This document shows positions 1 to 6,726 of a stretch of DNA of 9,948 nucleotides, one piece after another; the first letter of the stretch is position 1, and the number at the start of each line of letters is the position of its first letter. The position numbers and the translations under genes were made by a program. The DNA is from an uncultured Ruminococcus sp. (GTDB lineage Bacteria > Bacillota > Clostridia > Oscillospirales > Ruminococcaceae). The notes below the pieces were generated by a model, which searched no databases, was not told where the DNA came from, and saw only the letters and a list, made by a program, of their open reading frames with translations. The stretch lies in contig CAMNAY010000044.1 in NCBI GenBank assembly GCA_946531975.1, positions 1-9,948 on the forward strand. The letters run 5' to 3'.

Positions 1-2
1 CA

Positions 3-1430
3 CAGCTTGAGCTTTCCTGCGCGTCCATCGGCGGCAAGGACTCCATGTCCGGTACGTTTGAGGATATCGACGTTCCGCCGACACTCGTTTCGTTCGCTGT
101 CTCCACAGCCGATACCAAGCGCGTCATCTCGACAGAATTCAAAAAAGCCGGCAGCACAGTCATCCGGATCGCACCGGAATACAGCAGCAGCGGTCTTCCG
201 AACTGGGCAAGTGTCCGCAGCGTTTTCGATCAGCTCGAACAGATCATCTCCGACGGCAGAGCAAATGCTGTCTGGACGGTCTCGAACGGCGGCGTTGCAG
301 AGGGTCTGGCAAAGATGGCATTCGGCAACCACATCGGCTTTGAGTTCACCAAGACACTGCCTGAGCATATTCTCTTTGACACCTGCCCCGGCTCGTTCAT
401 CATCGAACTGAACGGTGCTGCAAAGGCTGGTGAGGAGGTCATCGGACGCACCACTGAGCAGTACAAGATCTTCAGCGATACGCAGACGATCAGTCTCGAT
501 ACGCTTCAGAAGGCATGGGAGAGCAAGCTCGAATCCGTGTTCCCGTGCCGCATCAAGACCGCATTCGCGACGATCGAATCCTATGCACACAAAGCAGAAA
601 GCCGTCCGGCACCTGCTGTGAAGGTCGCAAAACCGCGTGTTCTGATTCCGGTCTTCCCCGGCACAAACTGCGAGTATGACACCGCCCGTGCATTTGAGCG
701 TGCCGGGGCAGTGCCGGAGGTTCTGGTTATCCGCAACCTTTCCGCTTCTGCGATTGAGGAATCCGTCGATGCTGCTGTCAAGGCGATCGAGAATTCACAG
801 ATGATCATGATTCCCGGCGGCTTCTCCGGCGGCGACGAGCCGGACGGCTCCGGTAAGTTCATCACCGCATTCTTCCGCAATCCGCGCGTCACAGAGGCTG
901 TCCACAAGCTGCTGAAGGAGCGCGACGGTCTGATGCTCGGTATCTGCAACGGCTTCCAGGCACTCATTAAGCTCGGTCTTGTCCCGTACGGCGAGATTAC
1001 CGATATGAGCGAGAATTCGCCGACACTGACCTTCAACACGATCGCACGCCACCAGAGCATGATGGTCACAACACGCATTGCGTCGAACAAGTCTCCGTGG
1101 CTCGCAGCCTGCGAGGTCGGCGACCTGCACACCATCCCGATCTCCCACGGCGAGGGACGCTTCATCGCATCCGGCTCGCTGCTCCAGCGTATGGCTGGCA
1201 ACGGTCAGATCGCAACGCAGTATGTCGATCTCTCCGGCCGTCCGACCATGGACATCCGCTTCAACCCGAACAGCTCCGTTGACGCAATCGAAGGCATCAC
1301 CTCTCCTGACGGCAGAGTCCTCGGAAAGATGGGTCACAGCGAGCGTATCGGCAGCGAAGTCTGCAAGAATGTCCCCGGCGAAAAGGATCAGAAGATCTTT
1401 GAAAGCGGCGTCAGGTATTTCGCTGACTGA
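3..1430 (+). CDS. purL: Phosphoribosylformylglycinamidine synthase, C-terminal part (5' end outside window)
   Basis: This is the last 475 codons of the large single-chain FGAR amidotransferase, which uses ATP and glutamine to convert FGAR to FGAM in purine synthesis. The frame is open from the window edge and ends at TGA. Counting from the first codon seen, the GGKDSMSGTFED signature of the synthase core is at residues 10-21, followed by the rest of the second AIRS-like domain. A fused class I glutaminase domain starts near residue 212 (RVLIPVFPGTNCEYD). Its nucleophile is the Cys of GICNGFQ (about residue 315), and the His and Glu of ISHGEGRF (about 382 and 384) complete the triad. The family is usually about 1,200-1,300 residues, so some 60% of the gene lies to the left. 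Everything visible is intact. Its promoter and operon partners cannot be seen. A GC hairpin lies 42 bases past the stop. Confidence 0.97.
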   Translation, partial: QLELSCASIGGKDSMSGTFEDIDVPPTLVSFAVSTADTKRVISTEFKKAGSTVIRIAPEYSSSGLPNWASVRSVFDQLEQIISDGRANAVWTVSNGGVAEGLAKMAFGNHIGFEFTKTLPEHILFDTCPGSFIIELNGAAKAGEEVIGRTTEQYKIFSDTQTISLDTLQKAWESKLESVFPCRIKTAFATIESYAHKAESRPAPAVKVAKPRVLIPVFPGTNCEYDTARAFERAGAVPEVLVIRNLSASAIEESVDAAVKAIENSQMIMIPGGFSGGDEPDGSGKFITAFFRNPRVTEAVHKLLKERDGLMLGICNGFQALIKLGLVPYGEITDMSENSPTLTFNTIARHQSMMVTTRIASNKSPWLAACEVGDLHTIPISHGEGRFIASGSLLQRMAGNGQIATQYVDLSGRPTMDIRFNPNSSVDAIEGITSPDGRVLGKMGHSERIGSEVCKNVPGEKDQKIFESGVRYFAD

Positions 1431-1472
1431 TGCATACAGAAAAGACGCTCTCGGAATAATCATAGAATATTT

Positions 1473-1504
1473 GCCCCTGCGAGCTTCCAAACACGCAGGG
1501 GCAT
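1473..1504 (+). terminator. Hairpin after purL, possible weak terminator
   Basis: A perfect 10-bp stem (TGCCCCTGCG with CGCAGGGGCA) closes a 12-base loop, 42 bases after the purL stop. The following bases (TTGTGTTGATT) are only loosely T-rich, so it is a poor match to a classic intrinsic terminator. It could instead be a Rho-type or mRNA-stabilising 3' end. Its position, with a strong new promoter 140 bases downstream, favours a transcript end. Confidence 0.6.
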
Positions 1505-1643
1505 TGTGTTGATTGCATATCGGTGTCCTGCCGTTTGTTTTTACCGGGCGCGAGCGGCAAATGGAAAAGTACAGCACTCGGTGAGAATGCTATTCCCCGC
1601 CGGCGGGCACTGCCTGATGCGCATTACAAATCGGTATCACTTC
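1505..1643. other. Gene-free spacer with a GC palindrome
   Basis: No convincing gene is seen here; the open frames crossing it have no ribosome binding site or family resemblance. It contains a perfect 12-base palindrome, CCCGCCGGCGGG at 1596-1607, and a loose TGCCG/CGGCA inverted pair at about 1529-1559. The palindrome sits 36 bases upstream of the -35 box of the next operon, where a regulator site could lie. It may equally be a remnant or a chance GC run. Confidence 0.3.
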
Positions 1644-1672
1644 TTGACATTTGCTGCGAATTGTGCTATACT
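1644..1672 (+). promoter_or_regulatory. Sigma-70/SigA-type promoter of the S-component/coaX operon
   Basis: A perfect -35 box TTGACA (1644-1649) is followed by a 17-base spacer and TATACT (1667-1672), one base off the TATAAT consensus. The start of transcription should be near 1679. That gives a leader of about 135 bases before the ATG at 1814, longer than translation alone needs. Confidence 0.88.
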
Positions 1673-1678
1673 ATCATC

Positions 1679-1813
1679 GGGCACACAGCGTGCTGAAACG
1701 GGTACTCCCCGCCGGAGATCCGATGGAAGCAAATCACCGCTGCGCCCGTTCAAGCAATGTCCGTGCTTGTATTGTATCCCAAACGGGAATAATAACAGGA
1801 GGAGGCATTTATT
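1679..1813 (+). promoter_or_regulatory. Structured 5' leader, candidate cis-regulatory RNA
   Basis: Several pairings can be read directly. GCAC/GTGC (1681-1684 with 1690-1693) and CTCC/GGAG (1705-1708 with 1714-1717) form local hairpins. A longer stem pairs AACGGG (1697-1702) with CCCGTT (1745-1750). The same CCCGTT can instead pair with a second AACGGG (1782-1787), enclosing the 6-bp hairpin CAAGCA/TGCTTG (1751-1769). The two pairings exclude each other, as in switching leaders. No T-run follows, so any control would be on translation or RNA stability rather than by intrinsic termination. The ribosome site AGGAGGAGG (1797-1805) lies just after the second pairing. I checked by eye for TPP, FMN, SAM, cobalamin, THF and c-di-GMP riboswitch signatures and recognised none. 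Confidence 0.45.
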
Positions 1814-2422
1814 ATGTCTGTAAAAGCAATCTCAGCCCCGAAAATGAACATCCGCACAATGGTCGGAATGGGCATTCTGACCGCAATCGTCATCGTGCTT
1901 CAGGCACTGGCAAGCCAGATCAAGTTCGGTCCCTTCAGCATTACGCTGGTACTCGCACCAATCATCATCGGTGCGGCAATGTACGGCTGGAAGGCAGGCG
2001 CATGGCTCGGCTTTGCCTTTGGCGGCATGGTTCTGCTGAGCGGAGACGCAGCTGCGTTCATGCAAATCAATGCAGTCGGTACGGTCATCACCGTCCTGAC
2101 AAAGGGTATCCTCGCAGGTCTTGCAGCCGGCAGTGTCTATCAGCTGATCGCGAAGAAAAACAAGCTTGCCGCGGTCATCACCGCCGGCGTTGTCTGCCCC
2201 GTTGTGAATACCGGCATCTTTATTCTCGGATGCTATGCGTTCTTTCTGGATACTGTCCGCAGCTGGGGCGCAGCAAGTAATTACAGCAACGCAACTGCGT
2301 ATATTTTCCTCGGTATGATCGGTGTGAACTTCCTGGTTGAGCTGGGCATCAACCTCGCGCTCAGCACCGTGATTGTCAGAATTCTGAATCAGGTTCAGAA
2401 GCCGACCACTGCGGCTGTCTGA
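1814..2422 (+). CDS. ECF transporter S component, probably pantothenate-specific
   Basis: A hydrophobic 202-residue protein with about six membrane segments (roughly 16-34, 43-57, 60-77, 87-109, 117-143 and 163-190). It has the small-residue-rich first helix (GMGILTA) and the FGPFSITL...GAWLGFAFGGMVLLSG pattern of vitamin-binding S components of energy-coupling factor transporters. Such proteins bind the vitamin and work with shared EcfA, EcfA' and EcfT subunits encoded elsewhere. The ATG at 1814 follows a strong AGGAGG with an 8-base gap. Only 18 bases separate it from coaX, so pantothenate is the most likely substrate (PanT-like). This comes from context and remembered family resemblance; the residues do not prove it. 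Another vitamin such as biotin (BioY-like) remains possible. Control is probably at the leader upstream. Confidence 0.85.
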   Translation: MSVKAISAPKMNIRTMVGMGILTAIVIVLQALASQIKFGPFSITLVLAPIIIGAAMYGWKAGAWLGFAFGGMVLLSGDAAAFMQINAVGTVITVLTKGILAGLAAGSVYQLIAKKNKLAAVITAGVVCPVVNTGIFILGCYAFFLDTVRSWGAASNYSNATAYIFLGMIGVNFLVELGINLALSTVIVRILNQVQKPTTAAV

Positions 2423-2440
2423 CGAAAGGAACCGTTATTT

Positions 2441-3202
2441 ATGAAAATCCTGACTGTTGATATCGGCAACTCCAATATCTGCATCGGCTGTGTCAAGGAT
2501 CACAAGGTCGAATTTGTCGAGCGTCTGAATTCCGACCGGCATAAAACCGATCTGGAATATGCCGTTCTGTGCAAAACCGTGCTGGAACTGCATCAGATCG
2601 ACATTGCCGCACTGCGCGGCGCGATTATTTCATCTGTTGTTCCGCCGCTGACAGAGCTGCTCTGCAAGGCGATTGAAAAGCTGACGGGCATCCGCGCACT
2701 GGTCGTCGGGCCCGGCATGAAAACCGGCATCAACATTCTGCCGCAGGGCGTCGGCGCAGACCTCGTGGTCGGTGCAGTCGCGGCAATCCAGTTTTACGGC
2801 GCCCCGGCAATCATCATTGACATGGGTACCGCAACAACCATGACCGTCGTGGACAAGAATAAATGCTTCACCGGCGGCGTGATTCTTCCCGGCATCGCAC
2901 TCGCACTTCAGGCGCTGGAGAACGGCACCGCACAGCTTCCGCATATTCAGCTCGAAGCACCGAAAAAAACGATCCTGACGGACACGATCGAATGCATGCA
3001 GGCAGGTGCTGTATACGGAAGTGCCGGCGCAATCGACGCGCTGATCGAACGCATGACGGATGAGCTTGGATATGATGCTACGGTCATTGCAAGCGGCGGG
3101 CTTGCTCCGATGATCGTTCCGCACTGCAAGCACAAGGTAATCATTGACGATGAGCTGCTGCTCAAGGGTCTTGATATTCTGTTCTATAAAAACTGCAAAT
3201 AA
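2441..3202 (+). CDS. coaX: Type III pantothenate kinase
   Basis: CoaX phosphorylates pantothenate with ATP, the first and committed step to coenzyme A. The 253-residue protein has the usual family length and fold markers of the ASKHA superfamily: the phosphate loop DIGNSN (7-12), SSVVPPL (64-70), GPGMKTG (90-96), GAD (105-107), DMGTATT (127-133) with the conserved Asp, GGVILPG (145-151) and ASGGLA (217-222). After GAD there is Leu where many homologues have Arg; the Asp itself is kept, so activity is expected. The ATG follows AAAGGA with a 10-base gap, 18 bases behind the S-component gene and in the same transcript. CoaX-type kinases are known to escape feedback inhibition by CoA, so flux control may rest on expression, which gives the leader upstream more weight. 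Confidence 0.96.
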   Translation: MKILTVDIGNSNICIGCVKDHKVEFVERLNSDRHKTDLEYAVLCKTVLELHQIDIAALRGAIISSVVPPLTELLCKAIEKLTGIRALVVGPGMKTGINILPQGVGADLVVGAVAAIQFYGAPAIIIDMGTATTMTVVDKNKCFTGGVILPGIALALQALENGTAQLPHIQLEAPKKTILTDTIECMQAGAVYGSAGAIDALIERMTDELGYDATVIASGGLAPMIVPHCKHKVIIDDELLLKGLDILFYKNCK

Positions 3203-3203
3203 C

Positions 3204-3243
3204 AAAAAAAACGGGTCGTTCCTTTGTCGGAACGATCCGTTTT
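3204..3243. terminator. Bidirectional intrinsic terminator between coaX and rsmI
   Basis: A 12-bp stem with one G-T wobble (ACGGGTCGTTCC at 3211-3222 with GGAACGATCCGT at 3229-3240) closes a 6-base loop. On the + strand it is followed by TTTTC for coaX. On the - strand it is followed by eight T (A-run 3204-3211), a stronger stop for the rsmI operon. It fills nearly the whole 44-base gap between the two convergent stop codons. Confidence 0.93.
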
Positions 3244-3246
3244 CTG

Positions 3247-4080
3247 TTATTTCTGAGCAACCGCTTCATACAGCGTGCGCTTGGGATATCCCGTCTCTGC
3301 TGCAAGCTGCTTGCAGACATCGGCGGCGCGCTCACCCGCGGCAATCCTTGCTTTCGCTTCGGCAAGAACCGCTTCGAGCGGAAGCTGATCTCCGGCACCG
3401 GTTTCTGCGGCACCTGCAATCACCAGCACGAATTCTCCGCGCGGTGCCTGTGCCTCATAATCCCTGATTGCATCCGCGAAGGTCGTCTTGCGGACCTCCT
3501 CGTGAATTTTGGTCAGCTCGCGGCAGATTGTCAGCGAGCGATCTTCGCCGAACACCGCAGCCATATCCCGCAGCGTCGTCAGCAGCTTGTGCGGGGCTTC
3601 ATAAAAGACCATCGTCCGCTGCTCGCGCTTCAGTCCGTCAAGATGCGCGTGGCGCTGCTTCTTGTTCACAGAAAGAAATCCCTCAAAGCAAAAACGTCCG
3701 GTATCCTGTCCGGAAACCGCCAGCGCAGAAATCACAGCGCTCGGTCCGGGCACGACCTGCATCGGAATACTCTCTGCGATGCAGCGCTGAACCAGCAGTG
3801 CGCCGGGATCGGAAATGCACGGCATTCCGGCATCTGTGACGACTGCACACTGCTCTCCGGCGTGCAGCCGTTCTGCAATCTTTGCGATCACAGCCTCCGG
3901 ACTGTGTTCATGATAGCTGACCAGCGGCGTATGCAGATCAAAATGCGTCAGCAGCTTGCGTGTCACACGCGTGTCCTCCGCAGCAATAAAGTCCACATTT
4001 TCGAGGATTTCCAGCTGACGCTCTGTGATATCGCCGAGATTGCCGATTGGTGTACCGACCACATATAACATACCGCTCAT
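3247..4080 (-). CDS. rsmI: 16S rRNA (cytidine(1402)-2'-O)-methyltransferase
   Basis: RsmI uses SAM to put the 2'-O-methyl group on C1402 in the decoding centre of 16S rRNA. The 277-residue protein shows the tetrapyrrole-methylase-type fold: GTPIGNLGD (9-17), AEDTR (34-38), DAGMPCISDPG (83-93), VVPGPSA (109-115) and FYEAPH (159-164). The C-terminal part (about 235-277) is the small helical domain typical of full-length RsmI. The start ATG overlaps the TGA of the upstream gene as ATGA, so it is probably translated by coupling. The same order, a YabB-type methyltransferase then RsmI, is known in Bacillus. It is the last gene of the operon, and the two-way terminator lies 7 bases past its TAA. 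Confidence 0.97.
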   Translation of the reverse strand: MSGMLYVVGTPIGNLGDITERQLEILENVDFIAAEDTRVTRKLLTHFDLHTPLVSYHEHSPEAVIAKIAERLHAGEQCAVVTDAGMPCISDPGALLVQRCIAESIPMQVVPGPSAVISALAVSGQDTGRFCFEGFLSVNKKQRHAHLDGLKREQRTMVFYEAPHKLLTTLRDMAAVFGEDRSLTICRELTKIHEEVRKTTFADAIRDYEAQAPRGEFVLVIAGAAETGAGDQLPLEAVLAEAKARIAAGERAADVCKQLAAETGYPKRTLYEAVAQK

Positions 4081-4799
4081 ACGTATTTTTCTCCAAAATG
4101 ACAGATTTGCGCCGCTTCACTCGTCATGCCTGCGCCCGAACGCATAAACAGCGTCGGCTCAATCTGCAAAAACGGCTTGGCGCCGAGCATACCCTCCAGC
4201 AGAAACAGCCACGGTGCATCCTGCGGCGTTTTGCAGACCAGACGCAGCCGCTTGGGCTCAATTCCGCTCTCCCGCATTGCGCACATGAAATCCGTCAGCC
4301 GCTCCGGACGGCAGCAGACGCAGAACCGCCCGTGATATCGCAGCAGCTTTGCCGCAGCCGTGCAGATGTCTGAAAAGCTGCATGCAGTTTCGTGCCGCGC
4401 GATCTGCTTTTGCGGATCCACAGAAAGAATGCCGGCTTCGTTCGCCTTATACGGCGGATTACAGGTCACAAGGTCGAGCGAATGCAGCGGTGCATCGTCC
4501 CATAAATCGCGCAAATCCGCGCAAACCGGTGTGATTGCCGGTGCCGGATCACAGGCTGCAAGTCCCTCGCGGAGCTGATCGATCGCGTCGGGCTGGATGT
4601 CTACCGCATAAACATGCTTCGGAGCGCCTGCCCGCTGCATCAGCAAGGGGATGATTCCGCAGCCGGTGCCGAGATCACAAACAGTGTCCCTCGCACGGTA
4701 TCGGCTGAAGCCTGTCAGCAGAAAGGCGTCCGTGCCGAAGCTGTGGATTTCACTGCGGCAGACATACAGTCCTTGCTTCAGTTCTTCGAGCGCTCTCAT
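4077..4799 (-). CDS. trmN6: tRNA1(Val) (adenine(37)-N6)-methyltransferase family (TrmN6/YabB-like)
   Basis: A 240-residue class I SAM-dependent methyltransferase of the TrmN6/YabB group. Motif I is DLGTGCG (42-48), an acidic residue ends the second strand (YAVDIQP, 64-70), and the N6-adenine signature NPPYK is at 114-118, followed by ARHE (134-137) as usual in this group. Family knowledge assigns N6-methylation of A37 in tRNA1(Val); the Gram-positive YabB branch may have a different tRNA target, so the substrate is inferred. The start ATG overlaps the tsaD stop as ATGA, and the stop overlaps the rsmI start in the same way. All motifs are present and nothing looks broken. Confidence 0.92.
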   Translation of the reverse strand: MRALEELKQGLYVCRSEIHSFGTDAFLLTGFSRYRARDTVCDLGTGCGIIPLLMQRAGAPKHVYAVDIQPDAIDQLREGLAACDPAPAITPVCADLRDLWDDAPLHSLDLVTCNPPYKANEAGILSVDPQKQIARHETACSFSDICTAAAKLLRYHGRFCVCCRPERLTDFMCAMRESGIEPKRLRLVCKTPQDAPWLFLLEGMLGAKPFLQIEPTLFMRSGAGMTSEAAQICHFGEKYV

Positions 4800-5824
4800 G
4801 CCGGTGCCTGTGCGGTCTCCCCGCGCAGCTCCTTTGAGGCGACCGCATTCAGCGATTCGTCCGCCGTGATTCCTGCAAGATAGTTATAATATCCCTGTGC
4901 TGCAATCATCGCAGCATTGTCGCCGCAAAGCGCAACAGGCGGCATATAGAATGCAAAACCGTTCCGGTCACAGGCTGCCGACAGCATATTCCGCACGCCG
5001 GAATTCGCGGAAACTCCGCCTGAAAGCGCGATTGTGCGGTAGCCAAGCGCCTTCGCCGCAGCGATCGTCTTGTCCGTCACTGTCCGCGCAATCTCCTGCT
5101 GAAGCGCCGCAGAAAGGTCATCTTTATTAACCGGCTCACCGCGCTGCTCGGCATTGTGCAGAGAATTCACGATATAGGTCTTGAGTCCGGAAAAGCTGAA
5201 ATCATACGGATTTCCGTCCATTTTCGTCTTCGGCAGATGAAACGCCGATGCATCGCCGCGCTGTGCGGCTTCATCAACATGCACGCCGCCGGGATACGGA
5301 AATCCCATTGCCCGCGCACACTTATCAAAGCACTCGCCTGCCGCATCATCGCGGGTCTTGCCGACCGTGCGGAAGGTGGTATAGTCCAGCACCTCTGCAA
5401 TGCGCGTATGACCGCCGCTGACGATAATGCCGAGATACGGCGGTTCCAGTGCATGATGCGCGAGATAGTTCGCAGCGGCATGACCCTCCGTGTGATGGAC
5501 AGGGATCAGCGGCTTTCCGCTCATCATCGCGAGCCCTTTCGCAAAGCTCACACCGACCAGCAGCGCACCGATCAGACCCGGCGCGTAAGTCACCGCGATG
5601 CCGTCAACCTCGTTCAGAGTCATATTCGCATCGACAAGCGCCTGCTTCACAACCCACAGAATGTTTTCGCAATGTCTGCGGGAGGCAAGCTCCGGTACGA
5701 CGCCGCCGTACTGCTTATGCTCATCCGCCTGCGATGCAATCACATTTGACAGGATCACCCGTCCGTTTTCCACAACCGAAGCTGCGGTTTCGTCGCAGGA
5801 GCTTTCAATCCCCAAGATCCGCAT
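4796..5824 (-). CDS. tsaD: tRNA threonylcarbamoyladenosine synthase subunit TsaD
   Basis: TsaD transfers the threonylcarbamoyl group to A37 of ANN-decoding tRNAs (t6A), working with TsaB, TsaE and TsaC/Sua5, which are not in this window. The 342 residues match the family length. Visible are GIESSCDET (5-13), the metal-binding pair His111 and His115 in HTEGH, SGGHT (136-140), GGVSANS (269-275) and the third metal ligand Asp in CGDNAA (Asp302). I chose the ATG at 5824 because it begins MRILGIESSCDET exactly as in homologues and follows AAGGAGGG by 6 bases. The open frame runs 43 codons further up, but only as a shadow of ttcA. The gene begins inside the last 20 bases of the ttcA-like gene. Confidence 0.97.
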   Translation of the reverse strand: MRILGIESSCDETAASVVENGRVILSNVIASQADEHKQYGGVVPELASRRHCENILWVVKQALVDANMTLNEVDGIAVTYAPGLIGALLVGVSFAKGLAMMSGKPLIPVHHTEGHAAANYLAHHALEPPYLGIIVSGGHTRIAEVLDYTTFRTVGKTRDDAAGECFDKCARAMGFPYPGGVHVDEAAQRGDASAFHLPKTKMDGNPYDFSFSGLKTYIVNSLHNAEQRGEPVNKDDLSAALQQEIARTVTDKTIAAAKALGYRTIALSGGVSANSGVRNMLSAACDRNGFAFYMPPVALCGDNAAMIAAQGYYNYLAGITADESLNAVASKELRGETAQAPA

Positions 5825-6650
5825 ACTGTCCCTCCTTGATGCGCCGTGCGATCTCACGTTCGAGCATATGGAACCGCTCCGGCTTGCCGTTTGTCTCCGG
5901 ATTATCCATCGAAAGCTTCCGGTAATAGGTCTTTCCGCCCCATCCGTCCACATTTCCTCGCCGCATTGCGCCGAAAATGCGGGTTTTGAATCCGCTGTTC
6001 TCCTTCTCCTGCTCCCGAATAAAGATTTTCATATCTTCCCGGCGGGTATGCCCGTCCACGGGGCATTTGGACTTCACGACAGTCAAATCGGGACATTGAT
6101 TTGCAGCATGGATAATATCGCGCTCCGGCGCAAAGCTCAGCGGACGGATCAACGTCAAATCCTTCCGCGAAAGATAGGATTTCGGCGCATAGCAGCCGAT
6201 TCTGCCCTCAATAAACAAATTCATCAGAAATGTCTCAATGGCGTCGTCGTTGTGATGTCCGAGCGCGAGCTTGTTGCAGCCCAGCTCCTTTGCATGGTCA
6301 TGCAGTGCTCCGCGCCGCATCTTCGCACACAGGCTGCAAGGATGCTTCTCCTCCCGCAGCTTGAATACGATTTCACCGATATGTGTCGGGATCAGGTGAT
6401 ATTCCACGCCGATCTGCTCACAATACGCAGCGACCGGTGAATAATCGGTCGGCTCGCCGTTGAACTGCGGGTCGAGCATAATGCCGACCAGCGTATAATC
6501 GACCAGATGAAACCGCTGGAACTCCCGCAGTGCGGTCAGCAGGACCAGACTGTCCTTTCCGCCGGAAATACCGACAGCAATCCGGTCTCCGTTTTCAATC
6601 AGATCAAATTCCTGTACTGCACGCCGCAGATAACCCAAGATTTTTTGCAT
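5805..6650 (-). CDS. ttcA: TtcA-family tRNA 2-thiocytidine synthetase (PP-loop ATPase)
   Basis: A 281-residue ATP-PPase of the TtcA family. It probably makes 2-thiocytidine at position 32 of certain tRNAs by adenylating the base and bringing in sulfur through an iron-sulfur cluster. The PP-loop SGGKDS is at 29-34. Cys105 and Cys108 (CSLC) together with Cys196 (KCPVDGH) would be the three ligands of the [4Fe-4S] cluster known in this family. GHHNDDAIETFLMN (131-144) is the second conserved block. It is somewhat shorter than the enterobacterial enzyme. Lack of TilS-type C-terminal domains argues against lysidine synthase. The ATG at 6650 has a modest AGGCGG site. It heads the overlapping four-gene operon, yet no promoter is visible between it and the terminator just upstream. 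Confidence 0.88.
   Translation of the reverse strand: MQKILGYLRRAVQEFDLIENGDRIAVGISGGKDSLVLLTALREFQRFHLVDYTLVGIMLDPQFNGEPTDYSPVAAYCEQIGVEYHLIPTHIGEIVFKLREEKHPCSLCAKMRRGALHDHAKELGCNKLALGHHNDDAIETFLMNLFIEGRIGCYAPKSYLSRKDLTLIRPLSFAPERDIIHAANQCPDLTVVKSKCPVDGHTRREDMKIFIREQEKENSGFKTRIFGAMRRGNVDGWGGKTYYRKLSMDNPETNGKPERFHMLEREIARRIKEGQYADLGD
5830..5837 (-). promoter_or_regulatory. tsaD ribosome binding site inside the upstream gene
   Basis: AAGGAGGG lies 6 bases before the tsaD ATG, counted from AAGGAGG. These same bases encode part of the last residues (KEGQYADLGD) of the ttcA-like protein. The strong site fixes the tsaD start at 5824. It also means ribosomes finishing ttcA run over it, which suggests coupled translation. 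Confidence 0.85.
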
Positions 6651-6673
6651 ACTTCCGCCTCACAAACAGCATG

Positions 6674-6707
6674 AAAAACGGGATGACAGATGCCCGCCAT
6701 CCCGTTT
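6674..6707 (-). terminator. Intrinsic terminator after the small acidic-protein gene
   Basis: A perfect 10-bp stem (AAACGGGATG with CATCCCGTTT, 6676-6685 with 6698-6707) closes a 12-base loop. Read on the - strand it ends in TTTTTC. It begins 19 bases past the stop of the small gene and ends about 24 bases before the ttcA start, so it either separates the two units or lets part of the transcripts through. Confidence 0.88.
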
Positions 6708-6726
6708 CCGAATCAAAGCCTGATGA

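Noticed and set aside
795..1577. Open frame of 260 codons on the - strand over purL
   Set aside because: Antisense to conserved purL coding sequence, no ribosome site and no family resemblance.
5825..5953. Longer N-terminus for tsaD starting at an ATG at 5953
   Set aside because: The extra 43 residues are not TsaD-like, lie fully inside ttcA, and the strong ribosome site points to 5824.
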